From PALSA-129 sp963842505 (lineage in GTDB: Bacteria; Acidobacteriota; Terriglobia; Bryobacterales; Bryobacteraceae): a stretch of DNA of 64,000 nt. The stretch covers positions 186,001 through 250,000 of the forward strand of contig CAWJGZ010000002.1 in the NCBI GenBank assembly GCA_963842505.1, given 5' to 3'. Under the pieces are notes generated by a model. The model was not told the origin of the DNA. It worked only from the letters and a program-made list of their open reading frames with translations, and did no database searches. Below, piece after piece: positions 46,805-56,484 of this stretch (positions are counted from its first letter, which is position 1; each line of letters opens with the position of its first letter). The translations under genes were made by a program, and so were the position numbers.

Positions 46805-47572
46805 CTACGCCACAAACTTCAAACAAACGTAAAGCACCGGCAGCGTGAACAGGCTGCCGTCGACGCGGTCGAGGAATCCCCCGTGCCCCGGCAGAATCGC
46901 GCTGCTATCCTTAACGCTGGCCCCGCGCTTCATGGCCGATTCCGCCAGGTCCCCGAGTTGCCCCGCCACGTTCCCGGCCACGCTCAGCCCAATCGCTTCC
47001 GGCACCGGCACCGACGGAATGAAGTACACCAGGTAAGCCCATCCCACCGCTACCGAGAACGCCATCGACGCCACGGATCCCTCCCAGGATTTTTTCGGGC
47101 TCACCCGGGGCGCCAGCTTGTGCCGCCCAATCAGCCGGCCCACGTAGTAAGCCGCGGTGTCTCCGATCCAATTGATGAGCAGCGCGAACATCAGCCAGTG
47201 CGGATTCTCCCGGTGCAACGACATGGCCGCTTTCCAGCAGCCGAATACATATATCACGCCGGTCAGCAACAGCGCCGCACGGGGCAGGCCCTTGGTCAGA
47301 TCCTCCGCGCGCATGGCCGCGACCAGCGCCACCAGCGCGAGCAGCGTCATCAGCGGCCACGATTCTCCCTGCCACACCAGCAGCAGCAACCCCGCGCCGT
47401 AGCCGGTGACTCCCGGCGCGCCAAAGCCGTAGCCCGCCGCCACGGCATCGTATTCGCGGTAGCAGAGCAGCGCCACGGTGGCCAGAACCGCCAGAAAGAC
47501 CCAGTAGTCCGCCCACAATACGGCATAGACGACGATGGGGATCAGGACGAGGGCCGTGAGAGTCCGCTTCAT
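46805..47572 (-). CDS. cdsA: Phosphatidate cytidylyltransferase
   Basis: This 255-residue membrane enzyme makes CDP-diacylglycerol. The family signature near the C-terminus is intact: SAMKRGASVKDSSAILPGHG followed by GFLDRVDG. About eight membrane segments are seen. The start overlaps the uppS stop by 4 bp. The uppS-cdsA order is conserved; dxr and the site-2 protease gene that often follow are not here. Confidence 0.95.
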   Translation of the reverse strand: MKRTLTALVLIPIVVYAVLWADYWVFLAVLATVALLCYREYDAVAAGYGFGAPGVTGYGAGLLLLVWQGESWPLMTLLALVALVAAMRAEDLTKGLPRAALLLTGVIYVFGCWKAAMSLHRENPHWLMFALLINWIGDTAAYYVGRLIGRHKLAPRVSPKKSWEGSVASMAFSVAVGWAYLVYFIPSVPVPEAIGLSVAGNVAGQLGDLAESAMKRGASVKDSSAILPGHGGFLDRVDGSLFTLPVLYVCLKFVA

Positions 47573-48414
47573 GATGAGCGGAGCGCTTCGATCAGGTTTT
47601 CATCGGCGCTCGACGCGCCGTCGGCGGGCCGTCTAGCCGCCTCGCTCAAACCGCCGTACCGGCGGTCGCGCTTCTGGTATTCGAGCACTGCCTGGAGCAG
47701 GTCCGTGCGCGTGAAATCCGGCCATAGCGTCTCGGTGACGTACAACTCGGCGTACGCAATCTGCCACAGCAAAAAGTTGCTGATGCGCATTTCACCCGAC
47801 GTGCGAATCAAGAGATCCGGGTCCGGACACGACGCCGTGTAGAGGCTGGTGGCAATCGAATCTTCGTCGATCTTGAGCGATGAGATGCTGCCGTCCAACC
47901 GCGCCATGTCCAGAATGGCGTTGACCGCATCCACGATTTCCGCGCGGCCCCCGTAATTGATCGCCAGGTTCACCAGCAGCCCGCGGTTGGCGCTGGTGGC
48001 TTCCACGCCCGAATCGAGCTCACGGCGCACCTGCGGCGGCAGCGCGTCCAGGCGGCCGATGGCTTGCAGCCGGATGTCGTTCTTCTGCAATTCGGGCAGT
48101 TCCTGCTTCAGGTAGTAACGGAGCAGCCGCCACAGCGTTTCCACTTCAGTGCGCGGGCGCTTCCAGTTCTCCACCGAAAACGCGTACAACGTCAACACCT
48201 TCACGCCCAGGCGCGCGCACGTCTCCACCGTGGAGCGCACCGGCCCGATGCCCGCCTGATGCCCAGCCACGCGCGGCAAGCGCCGCTGGCCCGCCCAGCG
48301 GCCGTTGCCATCCATGATGATCGCAATGTGCGCGGGTAGCCGGGCCGGATCGATGGATTGAACCAACTCCCAATCCTTGTCCCCCGGCGGCACCGCATCC
48401 AATAAGGCTTTCAT
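47569..48414 (-). CDS. uppS: Undecaprenyl diphosphate synthase
   Basis: This 281-residue cis-prenyltransferase provides the lipid carrier for peptidoglycan. The active-site segment is IAIIMDGNGRWAGQRRLPR, with later family blocks TLYAFSVENWKRP, LLVNLAINYGGRAEIV and DLLIRTSGEMRISNFLLWQ. The start is ATG 48414, giving an N-terminus slightly longer than usual. It is the first gene of the six-gene minus-strand operon. Confidence 0.95.
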   Translation of the reverse strand: MKALLDAVPPGDKDWELVQSIDPARLPAHIAIIMDGNGRWAGQRRLPRVAGHQAGIGPVRSTVETCARLGVKVLTLYAFSVENWKRPRTEVETLWRLLRYYLKQELPELQKNDIRLQAIGRLDALPPQVRRELDSGVEATSANRGLLVNLAINYGGRAEIVDAVNAILDMARLDGSISSLKIDEDSIATSLYTASCPDPDLLIRTSGEMRISNFLLWQIAYAELYVTETLWPDFTRTDLLQAVLEYQKRDRRYGGLSEAARRPADGASSADENLIEALRSS

Positions 48415-48473
48415 GCAGTAACTCCTTATGGTACACCAGCCCCGCAGTGCGGCGGGCGCCCGCAGCGCAGCCA

Positions 48474-48562
48474 GGGTGTGCGACATAAGAATGGATGGCA
48501 TCGCGATTCCCGGCTGCCACGCAGCCTGGAACCGGCCGCTCGCTCACGCTCGCGGTTCTGTG
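48474..48562. repeat. Extended family C element (copy 3)
   Basis: GGGTGTGCGACATAAGAATG through GGCATCGCGATTCCCGG (48474-48512), then the C core GGCCGCTCGCTCACGCTCGC to 48562. Both parts recur at 54550-54588 and 54672-54701. It lies in the gap between hutH and uppS. Confidence 0.8.
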
Positions 48563-48586
48563 GCGGGGCAGCTAGACGTATTCAGA

Positions 48587-50083
48587 TTACAAACACAAAC
48601 GGCCGTTAGCGATCAACGCGTCAATCGCCGCGATGTCGCGGTAGAAGGGGCGGTCGCTTTCAATCGGCGGCGAGACTTGCCGGATGCGCACGCGGGCTTC
48701 TTCGAGCGCGGGGCTGGTGCGCAAAGGCGCCAACAGGTCCAGCGCGCGCGCGGCGGCGAGGGCTTCAATGGCCAGCACCGAGCGGGTGTTGCGCGTGACT
48801 CGCTGCAGCTTGGCGGCCGACGTCATCCCCATGCTCACGAAATCTTCCTTGTTGCCGCTGGTGGTGATGGAGCCGGTCGAGGCGGGATGCGCCAGCACGC
48901 GGTTCTCGGCCACCAGACTAGCGGCCGTGACCTGCGTCATCATCAGTCCGGATTCCAGCCCGGCGCGGCCCGCCAGGAACGGTGGCAGCTCTTCGTTGAG
49001 CGCCGGGTTCACCAGGCGGTCGATGCGCCGCTCGGAAATGCCGGCAAGGGCGCACAACGCCACGGCCAGAAAATCCAGTTGGAAGGCCAGCGGCTCGCCG
49101 TGGAAATTGCCGCCGGAGAAAATCTCGTCGCCGAACACCAGCGGGTTGTCGGTGGCGGAGTTCAGCTCGATTTCGAAAACGCGGCGCGCCGCCGCCAGGG
49201 TATCGCGCACGGCTCCGTGCACCTGCGGAGCGCAACGCAACGAGTAGGCGTCCTGCACCCGCGAGCAGCCGATATGCGACTGGCGGATTTCGCTGGCATC
49301 CAGCAGGTGCCGCAGCCGCGCGGCGCTTTCCATCTGCCCAGGATGCGGACGGGCGGCGTGAATGCGCTCGTCGAAGGCCCGCGGCGTGCCCCGCAGCGCG
49401 TCCAACGTCAGGGCGCAAATCACGTCCGCGGAATCCACCAGGCCCTGAATGGCTTCCACTTCGAGGCAGCCGATAGCCAGCATGGCTTGCGTGCCATTGA
49501 CCAGGCTGATGCCTTCCTTGGGACCGAGCGTGATGGGCTGAATGCCCGCGCGGCGCAGGGCTTCGGCGCCATCGAGCAGCGCGCCTTCGAACTCCGCTTC
49601 ACCTTCGCCGATCAGCACCAGCGCCATGTGGGCGAGCGGGGCCAGATCCCCCGATGCGCCCACGCTTCCTTGCGAAGGAACCACCGGGGTGACGCCGCAG
49701 TTGAGCAGATCGCACAGCCGCTGCGCCACCAAGGGACGAATCCCGGAGCAGCCCATGGCCAGCACGTTGGCGCGAATCAGCATCATGGCGCGCACCACCT
49801 CGCGGCGGAGCGGCTCGCCGACGCCGGCGGAGTGCGAGCGGATCACGTTGCGCTGGAGGCGTTCGAGTTCGCCGGGCGCGATGCGGACGTTGGCCAGCAG
49901 GCCCACACCGGTATTCACGGCGTAGATCGGCTCCTCTCCGGCGGCCAGCCGGTCAATCAGCCGGCAGGATGCGTTCATCCGCTCCACGGCCGCCGTCGCC
50001 AGCGTGACGGCGGCCGTTCGCGCGCGCGCCACCGCGCAGGTTTCGGCAATAGTGAGGCGGTAGCCGTCGATCGATAAGGTCAC
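48587..50083 (-). CDS. hutH: Histidine/aromatic amino acid ammonia-lyase
   Basis: This 498-residue enzyme has the MIO-forming triad in QGSVGASGDLAPLAHM, with YAVNTGVG and an N-terminal helical bundle typical of the family. It should deaminate L-histidine to urocanate; a tyrosine/phenylalanine lyase cannot be excluded by eye. GTG at 50083 is taken as the start, with GGAG 9 bp upstream; codons further upstream are repeat B sequence. Other hut genes are absent here. It lies 120 bp after purF on the same strand. Confidence 0.9.
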   Translation of the reverse strand: MTLSIDGYRLTIAETCAVARARTAAVTLATAAVERMNASCRLIDRLAAGEEPIYAVNTGVGLLANVRIAPGELERLQRNVIRSHSAGVGEPLRREVVRAMMLIRANVLAMGCSGIRPLVAQRLCDLLNCGVTPVVPSQGSVGASGDLAPLAHMALVLIGEGEAEFEGALLDGAEALRRAGIQPITLGPKEGISLVNGTQAMLAIGCLEVEAIQGLVDSADVICALTLDALRGTPRAFDERIHAARPHPGQMESAARLRHLLDASEIRQSHIGCSRVQDAYSLRCAPQVHGAVRDTLAAARRVFEIELNSATDNPLVFGDEIFSGGNFHGEPLAFQLDFLAVALCALAGISERRIDRLVNPALNEELPPFLAGRAGLESGLMMTQVTAASLVAENRVLAHPASTGSITTSGNKEDFVSMGMTSAAKLQRVTRNTRSVLAIEALAAARALDLLAPLRTSPALEEARVRIRQVSPPIESDRPFYRDIAAIDALIANGRLCL

Positions 50084-50111
50084 AGTTTGGGTCTCCGAGT
50101 AGGTAGCGGGG

Positions 50112-50156
50112 CGCCGGCTGGAAAGCCGGCGTTGCGGGCCGAAGGCCCGCTCCACG
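50112..50156 (+). repeat. Family B repeat (copy 4)
   Basis: GCGCCGGCTGGAAAGCCGGC then GTTGCGGGCCGAAGGCCCGC, ending TCCAC. It differs from the other copies by one base in the second hairpin loop. It lies between purF and hutH. Confidence 0.87.
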
Positions 50157-50203
50157 AACTTCCGGGCACTTGCGAAAAGGCGTCACACCACGCGGTCATG
50201 ACC

Positions 50204-51619
50204 CTAGTGCCCCTTCTGACGGGCTCCGATCAACGCTTCGATGTTGACCAGCTCGGTGGGGTAGTGGCCGGTGTAACAGGAATAGCAATACTCATGCTTG
50301 TCGTCGGCTACCGCCTGGCGCAGGGAATCCAGCGACAGGTAGCCCAGCGAATCGGCCTCCACGAAGCGGCGGATTTCCTCCACCTTGTGGTTGGACGCAA
50401 TCAGCTCGCTGCGATTGGGCGTATCCACGCCGTAGAAACACGGGGAAATCGTGGGCGGGCAGGAGATGCGCAGATGCACCTCGCGCGCCCCGGCCTGCCG
50501 CACCATGCGCACAATTTTCCGGCTGGTGGTGCCGCGCACGATGGAATCGTCCACCAGGACCACGCGCCGGCCTTGCAGCAGATAGCGAATGGGGTTGAGT
50601 TTCAGCTTGACCCCGAAATCGCGGATGGCCTGCGAAGGCTCGATGAAGGTGCGACCGACGTAATGATTGCGGATCAGCGCCTGGCGGAACGGCAGGCCGG
50701 ATTGGCTGGCGTAGCCGATGGCCGCGGCCACTCCCGAATCGGGAACCGGCACCACCAGGTCGGCATCGGCGGGATGTTCGCGCGCCAGCAGCCGGCCCAG
50801 AGCCTCGCGCGATTCCTCGACCGAGCGTCCGAAGACCATCGAATCGGGCCGCGCAAAATACACATGCTCGAACACGCATTGCGCCCGATCCTGCTCCGGC
50901 GCCCAGCGCTCGCGGGTAAGGCCTTCCGGTCCGGCAATCACCATCTCACCGGGGTCGACGTCGTGCAGGTACGCCGCGCCAATCAGGTCGAAGGCGCAGG
51001 TTTCCGATGCGAATACGTAACATTTGCGGCCGCCGGAAATTTCCATCTCGCCCACCGCCAGCGGCCGGAAGCCATGCGGATCGCGCGCCACAATGATGCG
51101 GTCTTGCGCCAGAAGGACCAGCGAAAACGCGCCTTCCAGTTGCAGCAGGGCATCGCGCAGCGCCGCCGCCAGGGTGGGCTCCGAAGAGTGCGCCACCAGG
51201 TGGAGGATGACCTCGGTATCGCTGGATGCCTGGAAGATGGCGCCGTTGCGGCCCAACTCGGTCCGCAACTCCGCCGCATTGGTGATGTTGCCGTTGTGCG
51301 CTACCGCGACTTTGCCCTTGTTGCACGCCACCGAGAAAGGCTGGGCATTCAGCAGAACCGTATCGCCAGCGGTGGAATAACGCGTGTGCCCGATGGCCAG
51401 CTCACCCGGCAGGCTCGCCAGCACCTGGCTGGTGAAAATATCCGCCACGTGCCCCATGGACTTGTGGGAATGGATCCGCTCGCCATCGCTGGTGCAGACG
51501 CCAGCGCTCTCCTGCCCGCGATGCTGCAAGGCGTAGAGCCCCAGGTAGGCCAGCTTGGACGCTTCCGGGTGGCCGTAAATGGCCACCACGCCGCATTCGT
51601 CGTGAAACTTATCGAACAT
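50204..51619 (-). CDS. purF: Amidophosphoribosyltransferase
   Basis: This 471-residue enzyme catalyses the first step of purine synthesis. The N-terminal glutamine amidotransferase has its catalytic Cys after a short propeptide (MFDKFHDECGVVAIYG). The phosphoribosyltransferase domain has the VVLVDDSIVRGTTS loop. It starts inside the purL 3' end (11-bp overlap) and ends the purQ-purL-purF unit. Confidence 0.97.
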   Translation of the reverse strand: MFDKFHDECGVVAIYGHPEASKLAYLGLYALQHRGQESAGVCTSDGERIHSHKSMGHVADIFTSQVLASLPGELAIGHTRYSTAGDTVLLNAQPFSVACNKGKVAVAHNGNITNAAELRTELGRNGAIFQASSDTEVILHLVAHSSEPTLAAALRDALLQLEGAFSLVLLAQDRIIVARDPHGFRPLAVGEMEISGGRKCYVFASETCAFDLIGAAYLHDVDPGEMVIAGPEGLTRERWAPEQDRAQCVFEHVYFARPDSMVFGRSVEESREALGRLLAREHPADADLVVPVPDSGVAAAIGYASQSGLPFRQALIRNHYVGRTFIEPSQAIRDFGVKLKLNPIRYLLQGRRVVLVDDSIVRGTTSRKIVRMVRQAGAREVHLRISCPPTISPCFYGVDTPNRSELIASNHKVEEIRRFVEADSLGYLSLDSLRQAVADDKHEYCYSCYTGHYPTELVNIEALIGARQKGH

Positions 51620-53819
51620 GCGATTCGAAGGCCTGCGCGTAAGCCGTCTTCAACGCCCCGATTTCCCAGGCGCCGAGCGTGATGGTGCGCTGGCGAATCT
51701 CGATCCCCTTCTCGATTGTAACCCCCACTACCGGCGCTTCAATTTCATACTTTTCGGCGATGGCCGCCACTTTTTTGGGAAATTCGGTGGAAATCAGGAT
51801 GCGCGAAGGCGCTTCGTGGAACGCCAGCATCTCCGGCCGCAGGTCGGAATCCACATCGATCAGCGCCCCGATTTCATTCGGCCCGAAGGAGCACTCGGCC
51901 AGCGCCACGGCCAGGCCTCCATCGCTCAGGTCATGCGCCGATTCGGCCAGGCCCTCGGCGATGATCTTGCGCATGGCGAACTGCACGCGCTGTTCGCGTT
52001 CCAGATCCAGCGCCGGCGGCAGCCCCCACAGTTGCCTGACGATCTCTTTAGCGTATTGCGTTCCCCCGAAGCGCGTGTCGTCGCACTCGCCGATGCCGCC
52101 CAACAGCATCACCGAGCGGCCGGCGTGTTTGAACGGAATGGTCACCGGGCCGGCGGTCTTGAGGGTTCCCACAATTCCCAGCACCGGGGTGGGATAGATG
52201 CCTTCGCCCAGAGTTTCGTTGTAGAGGCTGACGTTGCCGCCGGTGATCGGGGTGTCGAAGAAGGCGCAGGCTTCCGCCATGCCTTCGATGGCTTCCACCA
52301 GTTGCGCCATGATTTCGGGCCGCTCGGGGTTGCCGAAGTTCAGGCAGTTGGTGGCCGCAACCGGGCGCGCCCCCACGGTAGATAAATTGCGGCAGCATTC
52401 GGCCACGGCCAGCTTGGCGCCCTCGCGCGGAGAAAGGAAACAGTAGCGGCCGTTGCCATCGAGCGAGATAGCAATGGACGCGCCGGTCTCCTTGATGCGC
52501 ACAATGGCGGCGTCGGTGCGCTCCGGGCCGGCCACCGTGTTGGTGCGCACCTGATAATCGTACTGCTCCCAGATCCAGCGCTTGGAGCAGATGTCAAGCG
52601 AGCCGAGCAGGGTGGGAAGCGTGCGCTGCACCTTCGCGACCGGGAGGCCGGGAATCAGGCCGGCGCGCGGCGGGTGGGTGTGGGGGCGGTCGTAGATAGG
52701 CGCTTCGTCGGCCAACTCGCGGTTCGGAATCTCGGCCACCACCACGCCATGATGCCGCACGCGCATTTTCCCATCTTCGGTCACCACGCCGATCTCGGCG
52801 GCTTGCAGGCCCCACTTGCGGAACACGCGGTAGACTTCCTCTTCGCGGCCCTTTTCCGCCACCAGCAGCATGCGCTCCTGCGATTCCGAAAGCATGATTT
52901 CGTAGGGCGTCATGCCGGTCTCGCGCTGCGGCACGCGGTCCAACTCGATCTCAATGCCGACTTCACCGCGGCTGCCCATTTCGCAGGTGGAACAGGTCAG
53001 CCCGGCCGCGCCCATGTCCTGGATGCCCACAATGGCTCCGGTTTTCATGGCTTCGAGGCAGGCTTCCAGCAGCAGTTTCTCCATGAAGGGGTCGCCCACC
53101 TGCACGTTGGGCCGTTTTTGCTTGGCCTCTTCGGTGAATTCCGCGCTGGCCATGGAAGCGCCGTGGATGCCGTCGCGACCGGTGCGCGCGCCCACATAGA
53201 TCACGGGATTCCCGGCGCCGGCCGCCTTGGCGTAGAAGACTTCCTCCTTCTTGCAGATGCCCAGCGCTAAAACGTTCACCAGCGGGTTGCCATCGTAGCA
53301 CGGCTCGAAACTGCACTCGCCGCCTACCGTGGGCACGCCGAAGCAGTTGCCGTAGTGCGCAATGCCGGCCACGACGCCGCTCAGAATGCGGCGGTTGCGC
53401 GGGCCCGTGGCGGGGTCGTCCAGGCGTCCGAAGCGCAGCGAATCCAGCACCGCGATGGGCCGCGCGCCCATGGTGAAGATATCCCGCAGAATGCCGCCGA
53501 CGCCCGTGGCCGCGCCCTGAAACGGCTCGATAAAGCTGGGGTGGTTGTGCGATTCGATCTTGAAGGCGATCACGTAGCCACCGCCGATATCGATGATGCC
53601 GGCGTTTTCACCGGGGCCCTGCACCACCAGGCGGCCGCGCGTCGGCAGTTTCTTCAAATGCAGCCGCGAGCTCTTGTAGGAACAATGCTCGCTCCACATC
53701 ACGCTGAAGATGCCCAATTCCGTGTAGGTAGGGTCACGGCCGAGGATAGCGACGATCTTCTGATACTCGGCGGCCGTCAGTTGATGTTGCGCGATGACTT
53801 CGGGTGAGTGCGCCGTCAT
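51609..53819 (-). CDS. purL: Phosphoribosylformylglycinamidine synthase subunit PurL
   Basis: This 736-residue small-form PurL (FGAM synthase II) has the metal-binding SHNHPSFIEP region, GATGVGGI and GGNVSLYNET. It converts FGAR to FGAM using ammonia from PurQ. The small forms normally need PurS, whose gene is not next to purQ here. It overlaps purQ by 4 bp and purF by 11 bp. Confidence 0.97.
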   Translation of the reverse strand: MTAHSPEVIAQHQLTAAEYQKIVAILGRDPTYTELGIFSVMWSEHCSYKSSRLHLKKLPTRGRLVVQGPGENAGIIDIGGGYVIAFKIESHNHPSFIEPFQGAATGVGGILRDIFTMGARPIAVLDSLRFGRLDDPATGPRNRRILSGVVAGIAHYGNCFGVPTVGGECSFEPCYDGNPLVNVLALGICKKEEVFYAKAAGAGNPVIYVGARTGRDGIHGASMASAEFTEEAKQKRPNVQVGDPFMEKLLLEACLEAMKTGAIVGIQDMGAAGLTCSTCEMGSRGEVGIEIELDRVPQRETGMTPYEIMLSESQERMLLVAEKGREEEVYRVFRKWGLQAAEIGVVTEDGKMRVRHHGVVVAEIPNRELADEAPIYDRPHTHPPRAGLIPGLPVAKVQRTLPTLLGSLDICSKRWIWEQYDYQVRTNTVAGPERTDAAIVRIKETGASIAISLDGNGRYCFLSPREGAKLAVAECCRNLSTVGARPVAATNCLNFGNPERPEIMAQLVEAIEGMAEACAFFDTPITGGNVSLYNETLGEGIYPTPVLGIVGTLKTAGPVTIPFKHAGRSVMLLGGIGECDDTRFGGTQYAKEIVRQLWGLPPALDLEREQRVQFAMRKIIAEGLAESAHDLSDGGLAVALAECSFGPNEIGALIDVDSDLRPEMLAFHEAPSRILISTEFPKKVAAIAEKYEIEAPVVGVTIEKGIEIRQRTITLGAWEIGALKTAYAQAFESHVR

Positions 53820-54484
53820 GCCCGCACCACCGCGTGCAGCACGGATTGAAAAATGGCCAGACCATCGGTCGAGCCCATCAGCGGGTCGGATGCGCGTTCC
53901 GGGTGCGGCATCATGCCCATCACGTTGCGCTGGCGGTTCAGAATGCCGGCAATGTCGCCCAACGATCCGTTGGGGTTGCCCACATAGCGGAACAGCACGC
54001 GGTCTTCGGCGTCCAATTCATCGAGCGTGCGGGCGTCGGCGAAATAGCAGCCTTCGCCATGAGCGATGGGCATACGCAGAATCTGCCCTGGTTTGGCCTG
54101 GTTGGTGAATGGGGAATGCAGCGTTTCGGTCCGCAGGCGAACTTCGCGGCAGACGAACTTGAGGCCGCGGTTGCGAATGAGCGCACCCGGCAGCAGGCCG
54201 GCTTCGACCAGGATCTGGAAACCGTTACAGACGCCCATCACCAGGCCGCCCGCCGCCGCGAATTTGCCGACCGCGCCCATCACCGGCGAAAACCTGGCGA
54301 TGGCGCCGCAGCGAAGATAATCGCCGTAGGAGAAACCACCCGGCAGAATGACCGCATCTACGTCGCCGAGAGCGGGCGAATCGTGCCAGATATATTCCGC
54401 TTTTTGGCCGAGGTTGGTGGTGACTGCGTAGAAAGCGTCGTGGTCGCAATTGCTTCCTGGAAAAACGATGACGCCAAATTTCAT
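53816..54484 (-). CDS. purQ: Phosphoribosylformylglycinamidine synthase subunit PurQ
   Basis: This 222-residue class I glutamine amidotransferase has the nucleophile Cys in GVCNGFQILVEAGLLPG and the His/Glu pair near MMPHPERASDP. It supplies ammonia to PurL. It heads the operon, and a family C element lies just upstream. Confidence 0.97.
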   Translation of the reverse strand: MKFGVIVFPGSNCDHDAFYAVTTNLGQKAEYIWHDSPALGDVDAVILPGGFSYGDYLRCGAIARFSPVMGAVGKFAAAGGLVMGVCNGFQILVEAGLLPGALIRNRGLKFVCREVRLRTETLHSPFTNQAKPGQILRMPIAHGEGCYFADARTLDELDAEDRVLFRYVGNPNGSLGDIAGILNRQRNVMGMMPHPERASDPLMGSTDGLAIFQSVLHAVVRA

Positions 54485-54549
54485 GGGCTTCTTGTGGGGA
54501 AACGAAATTTCATTCTAGCAGAGGCGCAGCCGTTTACCGCCTTCCCTCC

Positions 54550-54701
54550 GGGTGTGGGACATGAGAATTGTGGCATCGCGATTTCCCGGAGAGACAAGCG
54601 ATTCTGAGCGTACCAACTACTCAGCACGGAATTGCGAGCGTTAACGAGCGGCCAGATCCAGGGTGCGTGGCGGGCCGCTCGCTCACGCTCGCGGTTCTGT
54701 G
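54550..54701. repeat. Extended family C element (copy 4)
   Basis: GGGTGTGGGACATGAGAATT through GGCATCGCGATTTCCCGG (54550-54588), then the core GGGCCGCTCGCTCACGCTCG followed by CGGTTCTGTG (54672-54701). It fills the gap between divergent purQ and the membrane-protein gene. Confidence 0.8.
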
Positions 54702-54738
54702 CCGGCACGCCTTCGCTCTGCGAAAATGAAGACATTGC

Positions 54739-56445
54739 ATGGCCGATTTCTTTCGCTCCTTTCTGCCGCTTGAAAACCCTATCGGGTTCGGCGCAGGCGA
54801 CTACCTCGAACTGCTTTTGGCCATCCTGATGCTGGCGATGGCCCTGGTGTGGCGGCCGCGCATCGAGCCGCGCCTGCGAAAACTGGCGGAGCGGACGTTC
54901 TGGTCCATGGCGCTGCTGGCGGCGCTGCCCGTGGCTCTCCGGTTGCTGCTGCTGCCCCATCATCCCGCGCCCACGCCGGACGTCTATGACGAATTCAGCC
55001 ACCTGCTGGTGGCGGACACCTTGCGCCATTTCCGGCTGGCCAACCCGATGCTCCCCATGCACCAGTTTTTCGAGACCTTTTTCGTGCTTCAGCAGCCCAG
55101 CTACAGCTCCATTTACCCGCTGGGCCAAGGGTTGTTCCTGGCGCTCGGCTGGAGCGTCTTCGGCCATCCGTGGGCGGGAGTGCTGCTGGCCGCGGCGGCC
55201 TTCTGCCCGCTGTGTTACTGGATGCTGCGCGGCTGGACGTCGCCGGGCTGGTCGCTGGCCGGTGCGGCGCTGGCGATGATGGAATTCGGACCGCTGAGCG
55301 CGTGGATGAACAGCTATTGGGGCGGCATGCCGGCCGCCGCCGCGGGTTGCCTGGTGTTTGGCGCATTGCCGCGCCTGCGCCAGGGCCATCGGAAGGACGC
55401 CGTGCTGCTGGGAGCGGGGATGGGCATCCACCTGCTGACGCGCCCTTACGAATCCATCTTCCTGCTGCTGGCGGTGGCGGCCTTCTTCCTGCCGGACCTG
55501 CGCCGGCGGGCGGAGTGGCGGACGCTCGGCGAAGCCGGGCTGGTGGCGGCGTGCGTGGCGATGCCCGCCATTGCTCTGACGTTCGCGCAAAACAAGGCGG
55601 TGACCGGCAGTTGGACTACCCTGCCCTACACCATCAGCCAATACCAATACGGCGTGCCCACGTCGCTGACGGTGCAGCCGAATCCGACGCCGCACCTGCC
55701 ATTGACACCGCAACAGCAGCTCGATTACCGGATGCAGACTTCCTTCCGGCCGGCGCACGGCGAGACGGTGCAGACTTTTCTGGCGCGCCTGGAATACCGC
55801 GTCCGCTATTACCGCTTCTATTTCCTGCCGCCGCTGTACCTGGCGCTGCTGGCTTTCCTCACGAGGCTGAAGGAATACCGCTTTGCCTGGGTGGCATTCA
55901 CCCTGGCGGTGTTCGCGGCGGGAACCAATTTCTTCCCCGCTTTTCAGGTCCACTACGTCGCCGCGGCCACCTGCCTGTTCGTGCTGATGAGCATCACCGG
56001 CCTGGAGCGCATTTCACGCTGGAGCCTGCGCGGGCAGCCGGTGGGGCTGGAAATCGCCGGCATCATTTTCTTCCTGTGCGCGGCGCATTTTGTGTTTTGG
56101 TACGGCGTTCACCTGTTCGAGCCCTCGGAGATTTCGCAGAGCTTGCGTTCCTACGAAACCTGGAGCGGCATCAACCACGGCAATCCCGAGCGCCGCATCG
56201 CGGTCAACCGGCAGCTCGAGGACGTTCCCGGCAAACTTCTGGTCTTCGTGCGCTACGCTCCGCTGCACGTTTTCCAGGAAGAGTGGGTCTGGAACGCCGC
56301 CGATATCGATGAAGCCCGCATCGTGTGGGCGCGGGATCTGGGCGCCGATGAAGATGGGGAGTTGCTGCGCGCCTGGCCTGACCGCCAGCCGCTGCTGTTC
56401 GAGCCGGATGCGCGGCCTATGAGACTAGCGCCATACGTGCCGTAG
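54739..56445 (+). CDS. Polytopic membrane protein, glycosyltransferase-like
   Basis: This 568-residue protein has about eleven hydrophobic segments in its first 450 residues. A DEFSHLLVADTL loop resembles the first acidic loop of GT-C membrane glycosyltransferases (dolichol/undecaprenyl sugar donors). The C-terminal 110 residues are soluble and probably extracytoplasmic. No product can be named. The gene stands alone, divergent from purQ. Confidence 0.75.
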   Translation: MADFFRSFLPLENPIGFGAGDYLELLLAILMLAMALVWRPRIEPRLRKLAERTFWSMALLAALPVALRLLLLPHHPAPTPDVYDEFSHLLVADTLRHFRLANPMLPMHQFFETFFVLQQPSYSSIYPLGQGLFLALGWSVFGHPWAGVLLAAAAFCPLCYWMLRGWTSPGWSLAGAALAMMEFGPLSAWMNSYWGGMPAAAAGCLVFGALPRLRQGHRKDAVLLGAGMGIHLLTRPYESIFLLLAVAAFFLPDLRRRAEWRTLGEAGLVAACVAMPAIALTFAQNKAVTGSWTTLPYTISQYQYGVPTSLTVQPNPTPHLPLTPQQQLDYRMQTSFRPAHGETVQTFLARLEYRVRYYRFYFLPPLYLALLAFLTRLKEYRFAWVAFTLAVFAAGTNFFPAFQVHYVAAATCLFVLMSITGLERISRWSLRGQPVGLEIAGIIFFLCAAHFVFWYGVHLFEPSEISQSLRSYETWSGINHGNPERRIAVNRQLEDVPGKLLVFVRYAPLHVFQEEWVWNAADIDEARIVWARDLGADEDGELLRAWPDRQPLLFEPDARPMRLAPYVP

Positions 56446-56484
56446 ATCCGAGACGGGCTGCGCGAAGGACGACATCGTGGCAGA

